Assembly: GCF_965208925.1 (NCBI RefSeq) | Contig: NZ_OZ242364.1 | Coordinates: 3,286,001 to 3,350,000, forward strand | DNA: 64,000 nt | DNA from: Poriferisodalis sp965208925 | Lineage (GTDB): Bacteria; Actinomycetota; Acidimicrobiia; Acidimicrobiales; Poriferisodalaceae | Direction: 5' to 3' | Part shown: positions 1 to 11,453 of the stretch, piece after piece | Position numbering within the stretch: the stretch's first letter is position 1 | Layout: each line of letters opens with the position of its first letter | Position numbers and translations under genes: made by a program | The notes under the pieces: model-generated | Seen by the model: only the letters and a program-made list of their open reading frames with translations | What the model was told of the DNA's origin: nothing | The model's database searches: none

Positions 1-1371
1 CGCCTCGCCGATCGATGCCGAGCAGAGCTCGAAAATGTTCCGGCCGGCGACCCGCACGGCCAGCGACACCTCGTTGAGCCGCGCGCCGTGGCATGTCCCG
101 CACGGCACCTCACGCATGTAGCCCTCGATGCGGTTGCGCGACCAGTCGCTCTCGGTATCGGCATGGCGGCGCCGCAGGAACGGGATGACGCCCTCGTAGC
201 GGGTGGTGTAGCTGCGCGACCTGCCATAGCGATTGCGATAGCGCACAGTGATCTGCTCGCCTGCCGGGGCACCCTCGAGGAGCAGCTTCCGCTGTCCGGC
301 CTCAAGCTCGGCCCAGGGCACATCGAGCGGGATGCTGTGCTGCTCGCCCACCGCCTCGAGCAGTCGGGTGAACCACTTGCCGGTTGCCCCGGCCCATGGG
401 GCCAGTGCCCCCGCCGCCACCGACAGCTCAGTGTTCGGCACGACGAGTTCGGGATCGACCTCGTACCGGGTGCCGAGGCCGTCGCAGGTCTGGCACGCCC
501 CGTACGGTGAGTTGAACGAGAAGTTACGAGGCGCCAGCTCTTCGAAGGAGCGGCCGGTGCCCGGCGAGAACAGGTGCTGGCTGAACGTCAGCATGTCGGG
601 CGCGTCGTCCGGCGCACTGTCTCCATTCAAAGAACCAGCGCTGCCGGGAACCGAGTGGATCCACACGTGCCCATCGGCCAGCCCGAGCGCTGCCTCGACT
701 GATTCGGTCAATCGCTGCTCGATGTCGCCGCGCATGACGAGCCGGTCGACGATGACCTCGATGTCATGATTGACATAGCGGTCGAGCCGCTCGATCTCGT
801 CGACGTTGCCGAGATCCAGCACTTCGCCATCGACACGCACACGGGCGTAGCCCTGCCGGGCGAAGTCGCCGAGTTGGGTGTGATAGTCGCCCTTGCGGCC
901 TCGAACCACCGGGGCGAGCACCTCGAAACGAGAGCCTTCGGCAAGCTCGGTGATCCGGTCCACGATCTGCTGCGCCGTCTGCCGCTCGACGATCTCGCCC
1001 GTCTGCGGGTCGTGCTGGATGCCGATACGGGCGTACAGCAGCCGCAGGTAGTCGTACACCTCGGTGATGGTTCCGACGGTGGAACGCGGGTTGCGGCTGG
1101 CGCTCTTCTGGTCGATGGAGATGGCCGGCGACAACCCTTCGAGGAAGTCCACGTCGGGCTTGTCCATCTGGCCGAGGAACTGGCGTGCATATGCCGACAG
1201 CGACTCGACGTAGCGCCGCTGCCCCTCTGCGTAGATGGTGTCGAAGGCCAGCGACGACTTGCCGCTGCCTGACAGCCCGGTGAACACGATCATGCGGTCG
1301 CGGGGCAGCTCGACATCGACATTGCGCAGGTTGTGCTCCCGCGCTCCGCGGACGATCAGCCGCTCACCCAT
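1..1371 (-). CDS. uvrA: Excinuclease ABC subunit A, N-terminal part (cut by left edge)
   Basis: ATPase of the UvrABC nucleotide excision repair system; with UvrB it scans DNA and recognises bulky lesions in the cytoplasm. The visible 457 residues start at ATG 1371 with MGERLIVRGAREHNL. A Walker A GLSGSGKS lies at residues 32-39, followed by the near-invariant LAFDTIYAEGQRRYVESLS stretch. Further on are zinc-binding cysteine pairs (CQTC and CGTC). The frame runs off the left edge without a stop, so roughly the second half (second ATPase module and C terminus) is missing. It is divergent from mscR and in the same neighbourhood as uvrB, as in other actinobacteria. No strong ribosome binding site precedes the start. 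Confidence 0.97.
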   Translation of the reverse strand, partial: MGERLIVRGAREHNLRNVDVELPRDRMIVFTGLSGSGKSSLAFDTIYAEGQRRYVESLSAYARQFLGQMDKPDVDFLEGLSPAISIDQKSASRNPRSTVGTITEVYDYLRLLYARIGIQHDPQTGEIVERQTAQQIVDRITELAEGSRFEVLAPVVRGRKGDYHTQLGDFARQGYARVRVDGEVLDLGNVDEIERLDRYVNHDIEVIVDRLVMRGDIEQRLTESVEAALGLADGHVWIHSVPGSAGSLNGDSAPDDAPDMLTFSQHLFSPGTGRSFEELAPRNFSFNSPYGACQTCDGLGTRYEVDPELVVPNTELSVAAGALAPWAGATGKWFTRLLEAVGEQHSIPLDVPWAELEAGQRKLLLEGAPAGEQITVRYRNRYGRSRSYTTRYEGVIPFLRRRHADTESDWSRNRIEGYMREVPCGTCHGARLNEVSLAVRVAGRNIFELCSASIGEA

Positions 1372-1489
1372 CCTGTCGCCCGCCCATTCGGGCCGAGCCT
1401 ACCTGTGCGCCCGCCGGTCATCCCGGACGCAAACACAAGTTCGTGCACCGTTGCAAGTCCAGGGAACCTGTGGCTGTGACCGGCAGAAG

Positions 1490-1495
1490 TAGGGT
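1490..1495 (+). promoter_or_regulatory. Putative -10 box (TAGGGT) for leaderless mscR
   Basis: TAGGGT fits the actinobacterial -10 pattern TANNNT and ends six bases before the mscR ATG, so the transcript would begin at or next to the start codon. No ribosome binding site is visible. No convincing -35 was found. Inferred from spacing, and from the same arrangement at ten other genes in the window. Confidence 0.45.
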
Positions 1496-1501
1496 CGCGT
1501 C

Positions 1502-2589
1502 ATGCCACATGAAGTACAAGGTGTCGTAGCCGCAGCGGTCGGCGAGCCGGTCACGGTCGAGACGATCGTGGTCCCCGACCCCGGTCCGGGCGAAGTGATC
1601 GTCGACGTCCAAGCGTGCGGCGTGTGCCACACCGACCTGCACTACCGCGAGGGCGCCATCAATGATGAGTTCCCGTTCCTGCTGGGGCATGAAGCTGCAG
1701 GCGTGGTGTCGGAAATCGGCGACGGCGTCACCAATGTGGCCGTCGGCGATTTCGTGATCCTGAATTGGCGGGCCGTCTGCGGCAACTGCCGGTCGTGCGA
1801 CCGCGGCCGCCCGTGGTACTGCTTCGCCACGCACAACGCGTCACAGAAGATGACTCTTGACGGTGTCGAGCTGTCGCCCGCACTGGGCATCGGGGCGTTT
1901 GCCGAGAAGACCCTGGTTGCCGCAGGACAGGCCACCAAGGTGGATTCTGCCGCGTCGCCCCAAGTAGCCGGTCTCATCGGCTGCGGCGTCATGGCCGGCT
2001 TGGGTGCCGCGATGAACACCGGCGGTGTCGGCCGCGGCGACAGCGTGGCCGTGTTCGGCTGCGGCGGCGTAGGAGATGCCGCCATCTGCGGTGCGCGCCT
2101 CGCCGGAGCGCACACGATCATCGGCGTCGACATCGACGGCCGTAAGCTCGACTGGGCCCGCGAGTTCGGCGCTACCCACACCGTCAACTCCGCAGGTCTC
2201 AGCAACAACGAGGTCGTGGAGGCGATCCGCGAGCTGACCGACGGCAACGGCGTGGATGTGGCCATCGAGGCCGTGGGCTTGCCCCAGACCTACGAGCAGG
2301 CCTTCTATGCCCGCGACCTGGCAGGCACCGTGGTGCTGGTGGGGGTGCCGAATCCGGCCATGAAGATCGAGCTGCCCATGATCGAGGTGTTCGGCCGCGG
2401 CGGCTCGCTCAAGAGCTCGTGGTACGGCGACTGCCTGCCCAGCCGTGACTTCCCCATGCTCATCGACCTGCACCTGCAGAACCGACTGCCGCTCGACAAG
2501 TTCGTCAGCGAGACAATCGGGATTGCGGGTGTCGAGGAAGCCTTCGAGAAGATGGAGCACGGCGAGGTGCTGCGCTCCGTCGTGATGCT

Positions 2590-2593
<4 letters not shown>
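1502..2593 (+). CDS. mscR: S-(hydroxymethyl)mycothiol dehydrogenase (mycothiol-dependent formaldehyde dehydrogenase)
   Basis: Zinc-dependent alcohol dehydrogenase of 363 residues that oxidises the adduct of formaldehyde and mycothiol with NAD, detoxifying formaldehyde; the same enzyme can reduce S-nitrosomycothiol. Catalytic zinc ligands are visible as C42 in CGVCHTD and H63 in LLGHEAAG. The structural zinc site is C93, C96, C99 and C107. A Rossmann glycine motif (VFGCGGVG) lies near residues 184-191. The stretch NWRAVCGNC and the ending GEVLRSVVML match the MscR/AdhE2 group closely from memory. The gene is monocistronic, and its stop codon overlaps the stop of the convergent uvrB. The family implies a mycothiol-making actinobacterium, in agreement with mshD at the right edge. 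Confidence 0.93.
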
Positions 2594-4704
<2,111 letters not shown>

Positions 4705-4711
4705 GCGAGAG

Positions 4712-4717
4712 AGGCTA
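4712..4717 (-). promoter_or_regulatory. Putative -10 box (TAGCCT) for leaderless uvrB
   Basis: On the minus strand TAGCCT ends seven bases before the uvrB ATG at 4704. It matches TANNNT, and no Shine-Dalgarno sequence is present, which supports a leaderless transcript and decides the start choice. LexA-type control of uvrB is common in bacteria, but I did not find a convincing SOS box in the 173-base gap. Confidence 0.45.
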
Positions 4718-4877
4718 CGGCGGCGGTGCCACGCGATTCCGGCAGCAATCGACCGCTCGCGCTCATTGGGAACGACACCACAGGCGCGGTGCCCCCGTGC
4801 ACCCGGCCGGGTGGTTATCCTGCCGCGCTGACCGCCGACCTGCCGGAACCCGATTCCCTCACGACCCGAGACCGCCC

Positions 4878-5402
4878 ATGAGCCGCGACGAACCAGACGC
4901 ATCTGAGTCCGACGACGACGCCATGGATGACCCTGACCTGCTCGGCGACGACTTCGAGCCGGTCCCCGATGATCTCGAGGCCGAAGAGCTGGGCGTGGCC
5001 GAGCTCGACGATGACATCGACGATGTCGACGACTTGGATTCTGACGACTTGGAATCTGGCGGGTTAGACGCTGACGAGACAGCATCGGCAGACGATGACA
5101 GCGGGCCTCGTCGCGAAGTGCCCGCCGGAGTGCGCCCCTCCGACGACGAAGACGACGACGATGACGACGAGGAGCTCGAGGCGGATCTCGGCGAGATCCT
5201 CAAGGAGCGATTGGCGTCTGAGGACGAGGACGAGGACGAGGACGACGACGAGATCGGGATCGTCAGCGGTTCACGTTCAGCGTCCAAGCAGGAAGACGAG
5301 ATCCTCTGCGAAGGTTGCTTCTTGCTGGTCAAGCCATCCCAGTTCGACACCCGCTCACCAGAGCCGAGCTGCCCTCACTGCGGTACGCCGATCGCCTACT
5401 GA
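4878..5402 (+). CDS. DUF4193-like acidic protein with C-terminal zinc ribbon
   Basis: Protein of 174 residues from ATG 4878. Residues 1-140 are extremely rich in aspartate and glutamate, including runs of Asp near residues 92-97 and an alternating Asp-Glu run near 116-125, and are probably disordered. The C terminus has C144/C147 (CEGC) and C165/C168 (CPHC), a compact zinc ribbon. The arrangement of acidic N terminus plus a CxxC-FLL segment resembles the actinobacterial DUF4193 family, whose function is unknown to me. It is divergent from uvrB and convergent with coaE, five bases apart. A possible -10 (TATCCT, 4816-4821) lies upstream. RNA polymerase or ribosome association would be guesswork. 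Confidence 0.7.
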   Translation: MSRDEPDASESDDDAMDDPDLLGDDFEPVPDDLEAEELGVAELDDDIDDVDDLDSDDLESGGLDADETASADDDSGPRREVPAGVRPSDDEDDDDDDEELEADLGEILKERLASEDEDEDEDDDEIGIVSGSRSASKQEDEILCEGCFLLVKPSQFDTRSPEPSCPHCGTPIAY

Positions 5403-5406
5403 CTGC

Positions 5407-6030
5407 TCAGAGCGGCAGGTGCGGCAGGGCGCTGGCCCAGTTGAAAGCTGCTTCGATCGCAGCTTCGAGTTCCTCGAGGCCGCCGGAGTTGTCGATGACC
5501 CGGTCGGCAATGGCCAGTCGCTTGTCGCGCGACAACTGCGCGGAGATGCGCGCACGTGCGTCATCGGCGGAGAACCCCCGCAAGGTCACCAGGCGCTCCA
5601 CGGCAAGCTCAGCCGGCGTGTCCACCACCAGGATCCCGCTGGACTGGTAGCGCGGCCGCCGACCCTTGGCCAGCCCCTCGGCGAGCAGCGGGATGTCGAG
5701 CACCACCATGCGATCCGTGCCTTCCAGCTCGCCCAGCCGGCGACGGATCTCCTGACCGACCGGCGGATGGGTGATCGCGTTCAGATCGGCGAGGGCGTCG
5801 GGATCGTTGAACACGATGGCCGCCACCGAACCACGGTCGAGCGTGCCGTCGGGAGCCACGATGTGATCCCCGAAACGCTCCACCATCTCCGTGAAGACGG
5901 GACTGCCCGGTGCTTGCTGCTCGCGGACGATGGCGTCGGCGTCGATCAGTGCCGCCCCGCGGCGGGCAAAGCCCGAGGCGACCGTGCTCTTGCCGCTGCC
6001 GATGCCACCGGTGAGCCCGACCGTGATCAT
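5407..6030 (-). CDS. coaE: Dephospho-CoA kinase
   Basis: Last enzyme of coenzyme A synthesis: phosphorylates the 3'-hydroxyl of dephospho-CoA with ATP. The protein has 207 residues, the usual length of the single-domain bacterial enzyme. The P-loop GGIGSGKST is at residues 8-16. The substrate-binding DADAIVRE segment and the lid region (LVTLRGFSADDARARI) are present. It follows rpsA with a 65-base gap on the same strand; an rpsA-coaE pairing is common in actinobacteria, though many relatives carry an extra GrpB-like domain that is absent here. Confidence 0.96.
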   Translation of the reverse strand: MITVGLTGGIGSGKSTVASGFARRGAALIDADAIVREQQAPGSPVFTEMVERFGDHIVAPDGTLDRGSVAAIVFNDPDALADLNAITHPPVGQEIRRRLGELEGTDRMVVLDIPLLAEGLAKGRRPRYQSSGILVVDTPAELAVERLVTLRGFSADDARARISAQLSRDKRLAIADRVIDNSGGLEELEAAIEAAFNWASALPHLPL

Positions 6031-6095
6031 CAGGCCACAGTCAACCGAATGGGGCTCGATGGCGGCAGGTTCAGGCTCGGCAGGGAGCTGGCGGG

Positions 6096-7601
6096 CTAGC
6101 CGTCCCCTTCCGGGGCGGCCGGGGCGGACTCGCCGTCGGCCCCTTGGTTCTCGTAGTGCGCGAGGGCCTGACGGTAGGCCTCCTCGCCGTGCTCCTCGTA
6201 GTACTCACGCCACGCGCGCTCGGCTTCCGATTCCTCGCCGTCGGCAGGCGTCTCGTAGCTGAACTCGCCGATGAAGTTGCCTTCCTCGTCGTAGGCGTGA
6301 TCGCCGAACGCCTCGCGGTATTCCTCCGCGACCACCCCGCCTTCGGCTGCCTGCTTGATCGACAGGCTGATGCGTCGGCGCTGCAGGTCGAGGTCGATGA
6401 TCTTCACCCAGAGCTCCTCGCCGGGCGTCACCACCTGCTCGGGCAGCTCGACGTGGTGGGCGGACATCTCCGAGATGTGCACCAGGCCCTCGATGCCGTC
6501 GCCGACCTGCACGAAGGCACCGAACGGCACGAGCTTGGTGACCCGGCCGTACACCAGCTCCTCGACCCGGTGGGAGTTCGCGAACGCTTCCCACGGGTCC
6601 TGCTGCGTCGCCTTGAGCGAGAGCGAGATGCGCTCGCGCTCACGGTCGATCTCGAGCACCTCCACCGTGACCTCATCGCCGATGCTGACCACCGAGCTGG
6701 GGTGATCGACGTGCTTCCAGGACAGCTCCGAGACATGAATGAGGCCGTCCATGCCGCCGAGGTCGACGAATGCGCCGAAGCTGACCACCGACGAGACCCG
6801 GCCGGTCCGCCGCTCGCCGCGCTGGAGATCCCGCAGGAAGCCTTCCCGCTCCTCTTTGAGGCTCTCTTCCAGCCAGGCTCGCCGGCTGAGCACCACGTTG
6901 TTGCGGTTCTTGTCGAGCTCGATGATCTTCGCCTCAAGCTCACGGCCGACATAGGGGGCAAGGTCGCGGACCCGCCGGAGCTCCACCAGCGACGCCGGCA
7001 GGAAGCCGCGCAGGCCGATGTCGACGATCAACCCGCCCTTCACCACCTCGATGACGGGGCCCTTGACGACGCCGTTGGACTCGCGGATCTCCTCGATGCG
7101 GCCCCAAGCTCGTTCGTACTGGGCCCGCTTCTTGGAGAGCACCAGGCGGCCGTCGGGATCTTCCTTCTGGAGGACGAGCGCCTCGATCTGGTCGCCGACC
7201 TCCACAACCTCCGATGGATCGATGTCGTGACGGATGGAGAGCTCGCGGGACGGGATGACGCCCTCGGACTTGAAGCCGATGTCCAGCAGCACCTCGTCGC
7301 GGTCGACCCGCACGATGGTGCCTGCCACGATGTCGCCGTCATCGAATTCGACAATGGTCTGCGCGATGGCATCTTCGAAGGACGTGTCGCCGAGATCGTC
7401 CATGGTGACGGTCCGCGGCACGTAGTCACCCGCATCGGTGAACGTGCCGAAATCGCCCGTCGAGGCTCCGTTGCCGCTCTCGTCGCTTGCGCTCTCGCTG
7501 CCTGGCACCTCGGGCGCAGTGGCCGGGGAGTCATCGGGTGGCGGGGACTCGGCGAGTGCTGGGTCTTCAAGGTCTGGAGCGGGGGCAATTGCGTCGGTCA
7601 C
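6096..7601 (-). CDS. rpsA: 30S ribosomal protein S1
   Basis: RNA-binding ribosomal protein that helps mRNA docking on the 30S subunit. The protein is 501 residues with four S1 (OB-fold) repeats: about residues 85-155, 175-240, 258-328 and 343-413. Each is recognised by the GxVxxVxxFGAFVDL or VLLDIGFKSEG type core. Four S1 domains are the actinobacterial pattern, against six in E. coli. An acidic N-terminal extension (about 70 residues) and an acidic C-terminal tail flank the repeats and are probably disordered. The start is GTG 7601 and has no clear ribosome binding site; the frame and conserved start of domain 1 leave little doubt about the gene. It lies between polA and coaE. Confidence 0.96.
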   Translation of the reverse strand: MTDAIAPAPDLEDPALAESPPPDDSPATAPEVPGSESASDESGNGASTGDFGTFTDAGDYVPRTVTMDDLGDTSFEDAIAQTIVEFDDGDIVAGTIVRVDRDEVLLDIGFKSEGVIPSRELSIRHDIDPSEVVEVGDQIEALVLQKEDPDGRLVLSKKRAQYERAWGRIEEIRESNGVVKGPVIEVVKGGLIVDIGLRGFLPASLVELRRVRDLAPYVGRELEAKIIELDKNRNNVVLSRRAWLEESLKEEREGFLRDLQRGERRTGRVSSVVSFGAFVDLGGMDGLIHVSELSWKHVDHPSSVVSIGDEVTVEVLEIDRERERISLSLKATQQDPWEAFANSHRVEELVYGRVTKLVPFGAFVQVGDGIEGLVHISEMSAHHVELPEQVVTPGEELWVKIIDLDLQRRRISLSIKQAAEGGVVAEEYREAFGDHAYDEEGNFIGEFSYETPADGEESEAERAWREYYEEHGEEAYRQALAHYENQGADGESAPAAPEGDG

Positions 7602-7679
7602 GGGGAACGCTCAGGTCGGGAATACGGGCGCAGGCGGCTGAGCATGCCGCACACAGCGCACGGAAAGGCTACCGACTTG

Positions 7680-10415
7680 TCAGCCCTTGGCGTCTGCCCA
7701 GGTGGCGCCGGCGGCAACATGGACTTCCAGCGGCACCGCCAGATCTGCGGCACTGCGCATCACGTCGACCGTCAGCTCGGTCACCTCGGCGGCCTCATCA
7801 GGCGGAACTTCCAAGATCACCTCGTCGTGAACCTGCAGCACCAGCCGGCTGGCTGCCGACCGCGCCTGCAGAGCCTCGTCCAGCCGGATGAGCGCCACCT
7901 TGAAGATGTCGGCTGCGAGCCCCTGTATGGGGGCATTCATGGCCTGCCGCTCGGCGGCCTGGCGCACCCGGAAGTTGCGCGACGTCAACTCGGGCAGCGG
8001 GCGGCGCCGGCCGAATGCCGTCTCGGTGTAGCCGCGCTCGCGGCTCTGCTCCACCACCCCGTCCATGAATGAGCGCACCTTGGGAAACGCTTCGAAGTAG
8101 GCATCCAGGATCTCCGCCGCCTCGCCAGTGGGCACGCCGAGGCGCTGGCCGAGACCGTACGCCTCCATCCCGTAGGCCAAGCCGTAGCTCACCATCTTCG
8201 CCACGGACCGCTGCTGCGGGTCGACGTCGGAGGGTCTGATGCCGAACAGGGATGCGGCAGTGGCGCTGTGGATGTCGTGGCCCGCCTCGAAGGCGCCCAC
8301 GAGACCCGGATCGCCGGACAGGTGGGCGATCACCCGCAGCTCGATCTGGTTGTAGTCGGCTATCAGAAGCTCGAAGCCATCGGCCGGCACGAACGCACGC
8401 CGGAACAGCCGGCCCTGTTCGGTCCGCACCGGGATGTTGTGCAGGTTCGGGTCCTCCGAGCTGAGCCTGCCGGTGCGTGCCACCGTCTGGTTGAAGGTGG
8501 CGTGGATACGGCCGTCGGGCTCAACGCATTCGAGCAGGCTGACGCCGTAGGTGGAGCGCAGCTTCTCCACTTCCCGGAATGCCAGCAGCCGGTCCACGAT
8601 GCGATGCTCGCCTCGCAGCGATTCCAGCGCCGCTGCGCTCGTGGAGTAGCCGGTCTTTGTCTTGCGCTGGGGGGTCAGCCCCAGGTCCTCGAAGAGCACC
8701 TCGGCAAGCTGCTTGGGCGAGTTGACGTTGAGATCGTCACGACCGGCCAATGCGCGCACCTCGGCTTCCAGCGCGAACACCTCGCCGGTGAGATGGTCAC
8801 GCAACGATTCCAGCTCGCCGCGGTCGACACCGATGCCGGCCGCTTCCATGCGAGCCAGAACGCTGATGAGCGGACGCTCCACATCCCGGTACAGGCCGGA
8901 CATGCCCAAGCTGTCGAGCTGCTGATCGAGCATCGGCGCCAGCATCGCCACTGCAAGGGCATCGCGACCGGCCACGACACCCTCCGTCGGCCCGTCGGCG
9001 TCGAGGTCGTCGAATCCCAGCTGGCCCTCGGTGTCGCCACCGGCAAGCTCCGTGCTGCAATACCGGGCGAGCAGCGCGCTCAGCTCGTCACGGCCTTCCG
9101 ACGGATGGATGAGATAGGCGGCGATCGAGGTATCGACGGCCAGCCCGGCCAGCGCCGCGCCGGCATCCTGAGCGCCCGGCAGGCGGCCAAGCGCACGCAT
9201 CAGCTCCTTGGCCTGGTGGGTGTGGACGCCCGGTCCGTCAGCTCCCAACAGGCGGGCGCATTCCGCTGCGATCTCGGGCACAGCGAGATCATCGGGACCG
9301 AGCGCGAGCACCGTGCCCTGCAGAGGATCCTCAGCGATCGCCAGCACACCCAGGGCGCCGTCGGCCTCCAAGGTGAACCCGAGCGCGACCGGATCGTCGC
9401 GGCGCGACAGCTCGCTCAGCAGCACCGCGGCATGGCCGCCACGGGCGCCCCCCTCAGCGTCCACCGGCAGCAGCTGCACCTCTGCGAGCTGGGCCGTCTC
9501 GGGGGAACTCGCGCTCGGCACCAGCAGGCCGTCGAGCGATGTTCCCGCCAAGGCGTCGCGCAGCCGAGCGTGCAGCGTGCCGAACTCCAGGAACTCGAAT
9601 GTGCGGGTCACGAGGTCGGCGTCGAAGCTGCCCCATTGGAGGTCGTCGACCGTGGCATCGATCGGCACGTCGCTCCGCAGGGTCATCAAGTCGACGTTGC
9701 GCCGCACGTTGTCGCCGTGGGCCGCAAGGTTCTCGGCCAGCTTCGGGGTCTGCTCGGCGGCCGCAGCCAGCAGCGCCTCGACGCTGCCGTACTTGTTGAG
9801 GAGCTTGGCGGCCGTCTTCTCCCCCACGCCGGGCACCCCCGGCAGGTTGTCGGACGGGTCGCCGCGAAGTGCGGCGTATTGCACGTACAGCTCCGGCGTG
9901 ACGCCGGTGCGCTCGGCGATGCCCGCCTCGTCGTAGAGCGCGTAGTCGGTGACGCCCCGGCGGTTGTAGAGCACCTGGATCTTGGGGTCGTGCACGAGTT
10001 GGTACACGTCGCGATCGCCGCTGACGATGAGCACATCATCGCCGCGCCGTTCCGCTTGGGAGGCCAGCGTCGCCAGCAGGTCGTCGGCCTCGAAGCCGGG
10101 GCAGTCGAACGCCGGGATGCTCAGCGACTCAAGCACCTGGCGCACGAGGCCGAGCTGATCGATGAGCGTTGCGGGCGTTTCGTCGCGATGAGCCTTGTAT
10201 TCGGGAGCTGCAGTGTGGCGGAATGTCGGCTCCCGGCGATCGAAGCACACCGCGATCGCGTCAGGCCGGTGGTCGCGCACCAAATTGATGAGCATGGACG
10301 TGAACCCGAAAACGGCACCGGTGGGCTGCCCCGAGCGGGTGGCCATGTCTTCGGGCACGGCAAAGAAGGCCCGGTACGTGAGCGAATTCCCGTCGAGCAG
10401 GAGGAGCTTCGACAT
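7680..10415 (-). CDS. polA: DNA polymerase I
   Basis: Repair and Okazaki-fragment-processing polymerase, 911 residues. Residues 1-300 form the 5'-3' exonuclease (LLLDGNSLTYRAFFA; GVPGVGEKTA helix-hairpin-helix). The middle section corresponds to the 3'-5' exonuclease fold, but the first metal-binding motif (D-x-E) is replaced by FTLEADG, so proofreading is probably lost, as in many actinobacterial homologues. The polymerase domain has motif A (IADYNQIELR), motif B (VAKMVSYGLAYG) and motif C (LQVHDEVILE). The start ATG 10415 is preceded by GGGAG seven bases upstream. The pdtaR-like gene lies just upstream on the same strand. Confidence 0.97.
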   Translation of the reverse strand: MSKLLLLDGNSLTYRAFFAVPEDMATRSGQPTGAVFGFTSMLINLVRDHRPDAIAVCFDRREPTFRHTAAPEYKAHRDETPATLIDQLGLVRQVLESLSIPAFDCPGFEADDLLATLASQAERRGDDVLIVSGDRDVYQLVHDPKIQVLYNRRGVTDYALYDEAGIAERTGVTPELYVQYAALRGDPSDNLPGVPGVGEKTAAKLLNKYGSVEALLAAAAEQTPKLAENLAAHGDNVRRNVDLMTLRSDVPIDATVDDLQWGSFDADLVTRTFEFLEFGTLHARLRDALAGTSLDGLLVPSASSPETAQLAEVQLLPVDAEGGARGGHAAVLLSELSRRDDPVALGFTLEADGALGVLAIAEDPLQGTVLALGPDDLAVPEIAAECARLLGADGPGVHTHQAKELMRALGRLPGAQDAGAALAGLAVDTSIAAYLIHPSEGRDELSALLARYCSTELAGGDTEGQLGFDDLDADGPTEGVVAGRDALAVAMLAPMLDQQLDSLGMSGLYRDVERPLISVLARMEAAGIGVDRGELESLRDHLTGEVFALEAEVRALAGRDDLNVNSPKQLAEVLFEDLGLTPQRKTKTGYSTSAAALESLRGEHRIVDRLLAFREVEKLRSTYGVSLLECVEPDGRIHATFNQTVARTGRLSSEDPNLHNIPVRTEQGRLFRRAFVPADGFELLIADYNQIELRVIAHLSGDPGLVGAFEAGHDIHSATAASLFGIRPSDVDPQQRSVAKMVSYGLAYGMEAYGLGQRLGVPTGEAAEILDAYFEAFPKVRSFMDGVVEQSRERGYTETAFGRRRPLPELTSRNFRVRQAAERQAMNAPIQGLAADIFKVALIRLDEALQARSAASRLVLQVHDEVILEVPPDEAAEVTELTVDVMRSAADLAVPLEVHVAAGATWADAKG

Positions 10416-10484
10416 GGGAACTCTCCCAACGGTGCCGGATGATGGTTGCGGAAGCCTGCCAACCGCAGATGTCGAAGGGCGGGC

Positions 10485-11060
10485 TCAGGGGGTCAGCAGT
10501 CCATCGACGATCTGCTGGGCGATGTCCCGCATTCTCGCACGGTTGGCCATCGCCGTACTCCGGATGAACTCGAAGGCGTCCCGCTCGGAGAGCTGGAAAT
10601 CGTCCATGAGCAGGCCCTTCGCGCGTTCCACCGCCTTGCGCGTCTCCAGCTTCTCCTCGAGGCTCTCCACTGTGTCCTCGAGCTCCCGCATCTCGGTGAA
10701 TCGGCCCCACGCCACCTCGATGGCCGAAACCAGTTCTTCCCGCTGGAACGGCTTCACCAGGTACGAGAGCACGCCGGCGTCGCGGGCTTCGGCGATGAGA
10801 TGGCGCTTGCTGAACGCGGTGAGGATGAGCACAGCGGAAGTGCGGTCGCCGGCGACCTCTCGTGCCGCATCGAGGCCATCGCGGCCCGGCATCTGGATGT
10901 CGAAGATGCATACCTCGGGCCGGTGCTCGCGTGCGAGCTCCACGGCTTCATCGCCGCGACCCGTCTCCGCCACCACGACGTAGCCCTCGTCTTCGAGCAT
11001 CTCGCGCAGATCGAGGCGGATGATGGCCTCGTCCTCTGCGATCACGACTCGCTTCGACAC
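10485..11060 (-). CDS. pdtaR: ANTAR-domain response regulator, PdtaR type
   Basis: Two-component regulator of 191 residues with a receiver domain (residues 1-120) and an ANTAR RNA-binding domain (about 130-190). The phosphoacceptor is D54 in FDIQMPG, with E9/D10 in the acidic pocket and K103 in LVKPF. The ANTAR segment carries the typical KAVERAKGLLM and ERDAFEFIRSTAM stretches. ANTAR regulators act as transcription antiterminators by binding paired RNA hairpins. The start is GTG 11060 with GAGGGGAG upstream. In Mycobacterium tuberculosis the homologue Rv1626 (PdtaR) also sits near polA, rpsA, coaE, uvrB and uvrA, which supports orthology. No partner histidine kinase is in the window. Confidence 0.9.
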   Translation of the reverse strand: MSKRVVIAEDEAIIRLDLREMLEDEGYVVVAETGRGDEAVELAREHRPEVCIFDIQMPGRDGLDAAREVAGDRTSAVLILTAFSKRHLIAEARDAGVLSYLVKPFQREELVSAIEVAWGRFTEMRELEDTVESLEEKLETRKAVERAKGLLMDDFQLSERDAFEFIRSTAMANRARMRDIAQQIVDGLLTP

Positions 11061-11177
11061 ACGCGCTCCCCTCGCGGGACGGGTTCGCTCGGCAGGCAGC
11101 TCCTGCCGGGCTCGTGCGGATCGGTCAGCCTACCGGTCGGGTTGTCGTGCCTCTCAGCAATTCATGCAGGCTTCGGG

Positions 11178-11260
11178 TGCCCGGGGCGGGAGTTGAACCC
11201 GCACGCCCGTGAGGGCAGAGGATTTTGAGTCCCCCGTGTCTGCCGTTTCACCACCCGGGC
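11178..11260 (-). tRNA. tRNA-Leu (anticodon CAA)
   Basis: Read on the minus strand, the acceptor stem GCCCGGG pairs with CCCGGGC and the discriminator base is A. The T arm GCGGG-TTCAACT-CCCGC is canonical. The anticodon arm has the loop CTCAAAA giving CAA, which reads UUG. A long variable arm of the leucine class lies between anticodon and T arms. The 83-base gene does not encode the terminal CCA; the bases after the discriminator are CCC. It stands alone between pdtaR and the fab operon. Confidence 0.95.
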
Positions 11261-11453
11261 CTTGGAGCGGCTCAGCGTACCTAGGGGCGGCGCCGAGAGG
11301 TGACCATCAACGGTGCGGCATCTGTCGCCGGAAAGGTCGCTCTCGGCCTGGGCCGCCACCTACCCTTTTGCCCTAATCCCCATTTGTGCGTTCACTGCGC
11401 TGCGGTTCGAGCACCGACCCGGTCTCCCGCCTAGGCGCTGCGTAGGAGGCCGA

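Noticed and set aside
4859..5350. Serine-rich minus-strand frame
   Set aside because: It is the exact complement of the Asp-coding run (GAC/GAT read backwards gives Ser codons), so it is a shadow of the DUF4193-like gene.
8268..10442. Long plus-strand frame opposite polA (similar ones lie opposite uvrB, rpsA, trpB and rlmN)
   Set aside because: No family resemblance and no start signal; the opposite strand carries diagnostic motifs throughout.
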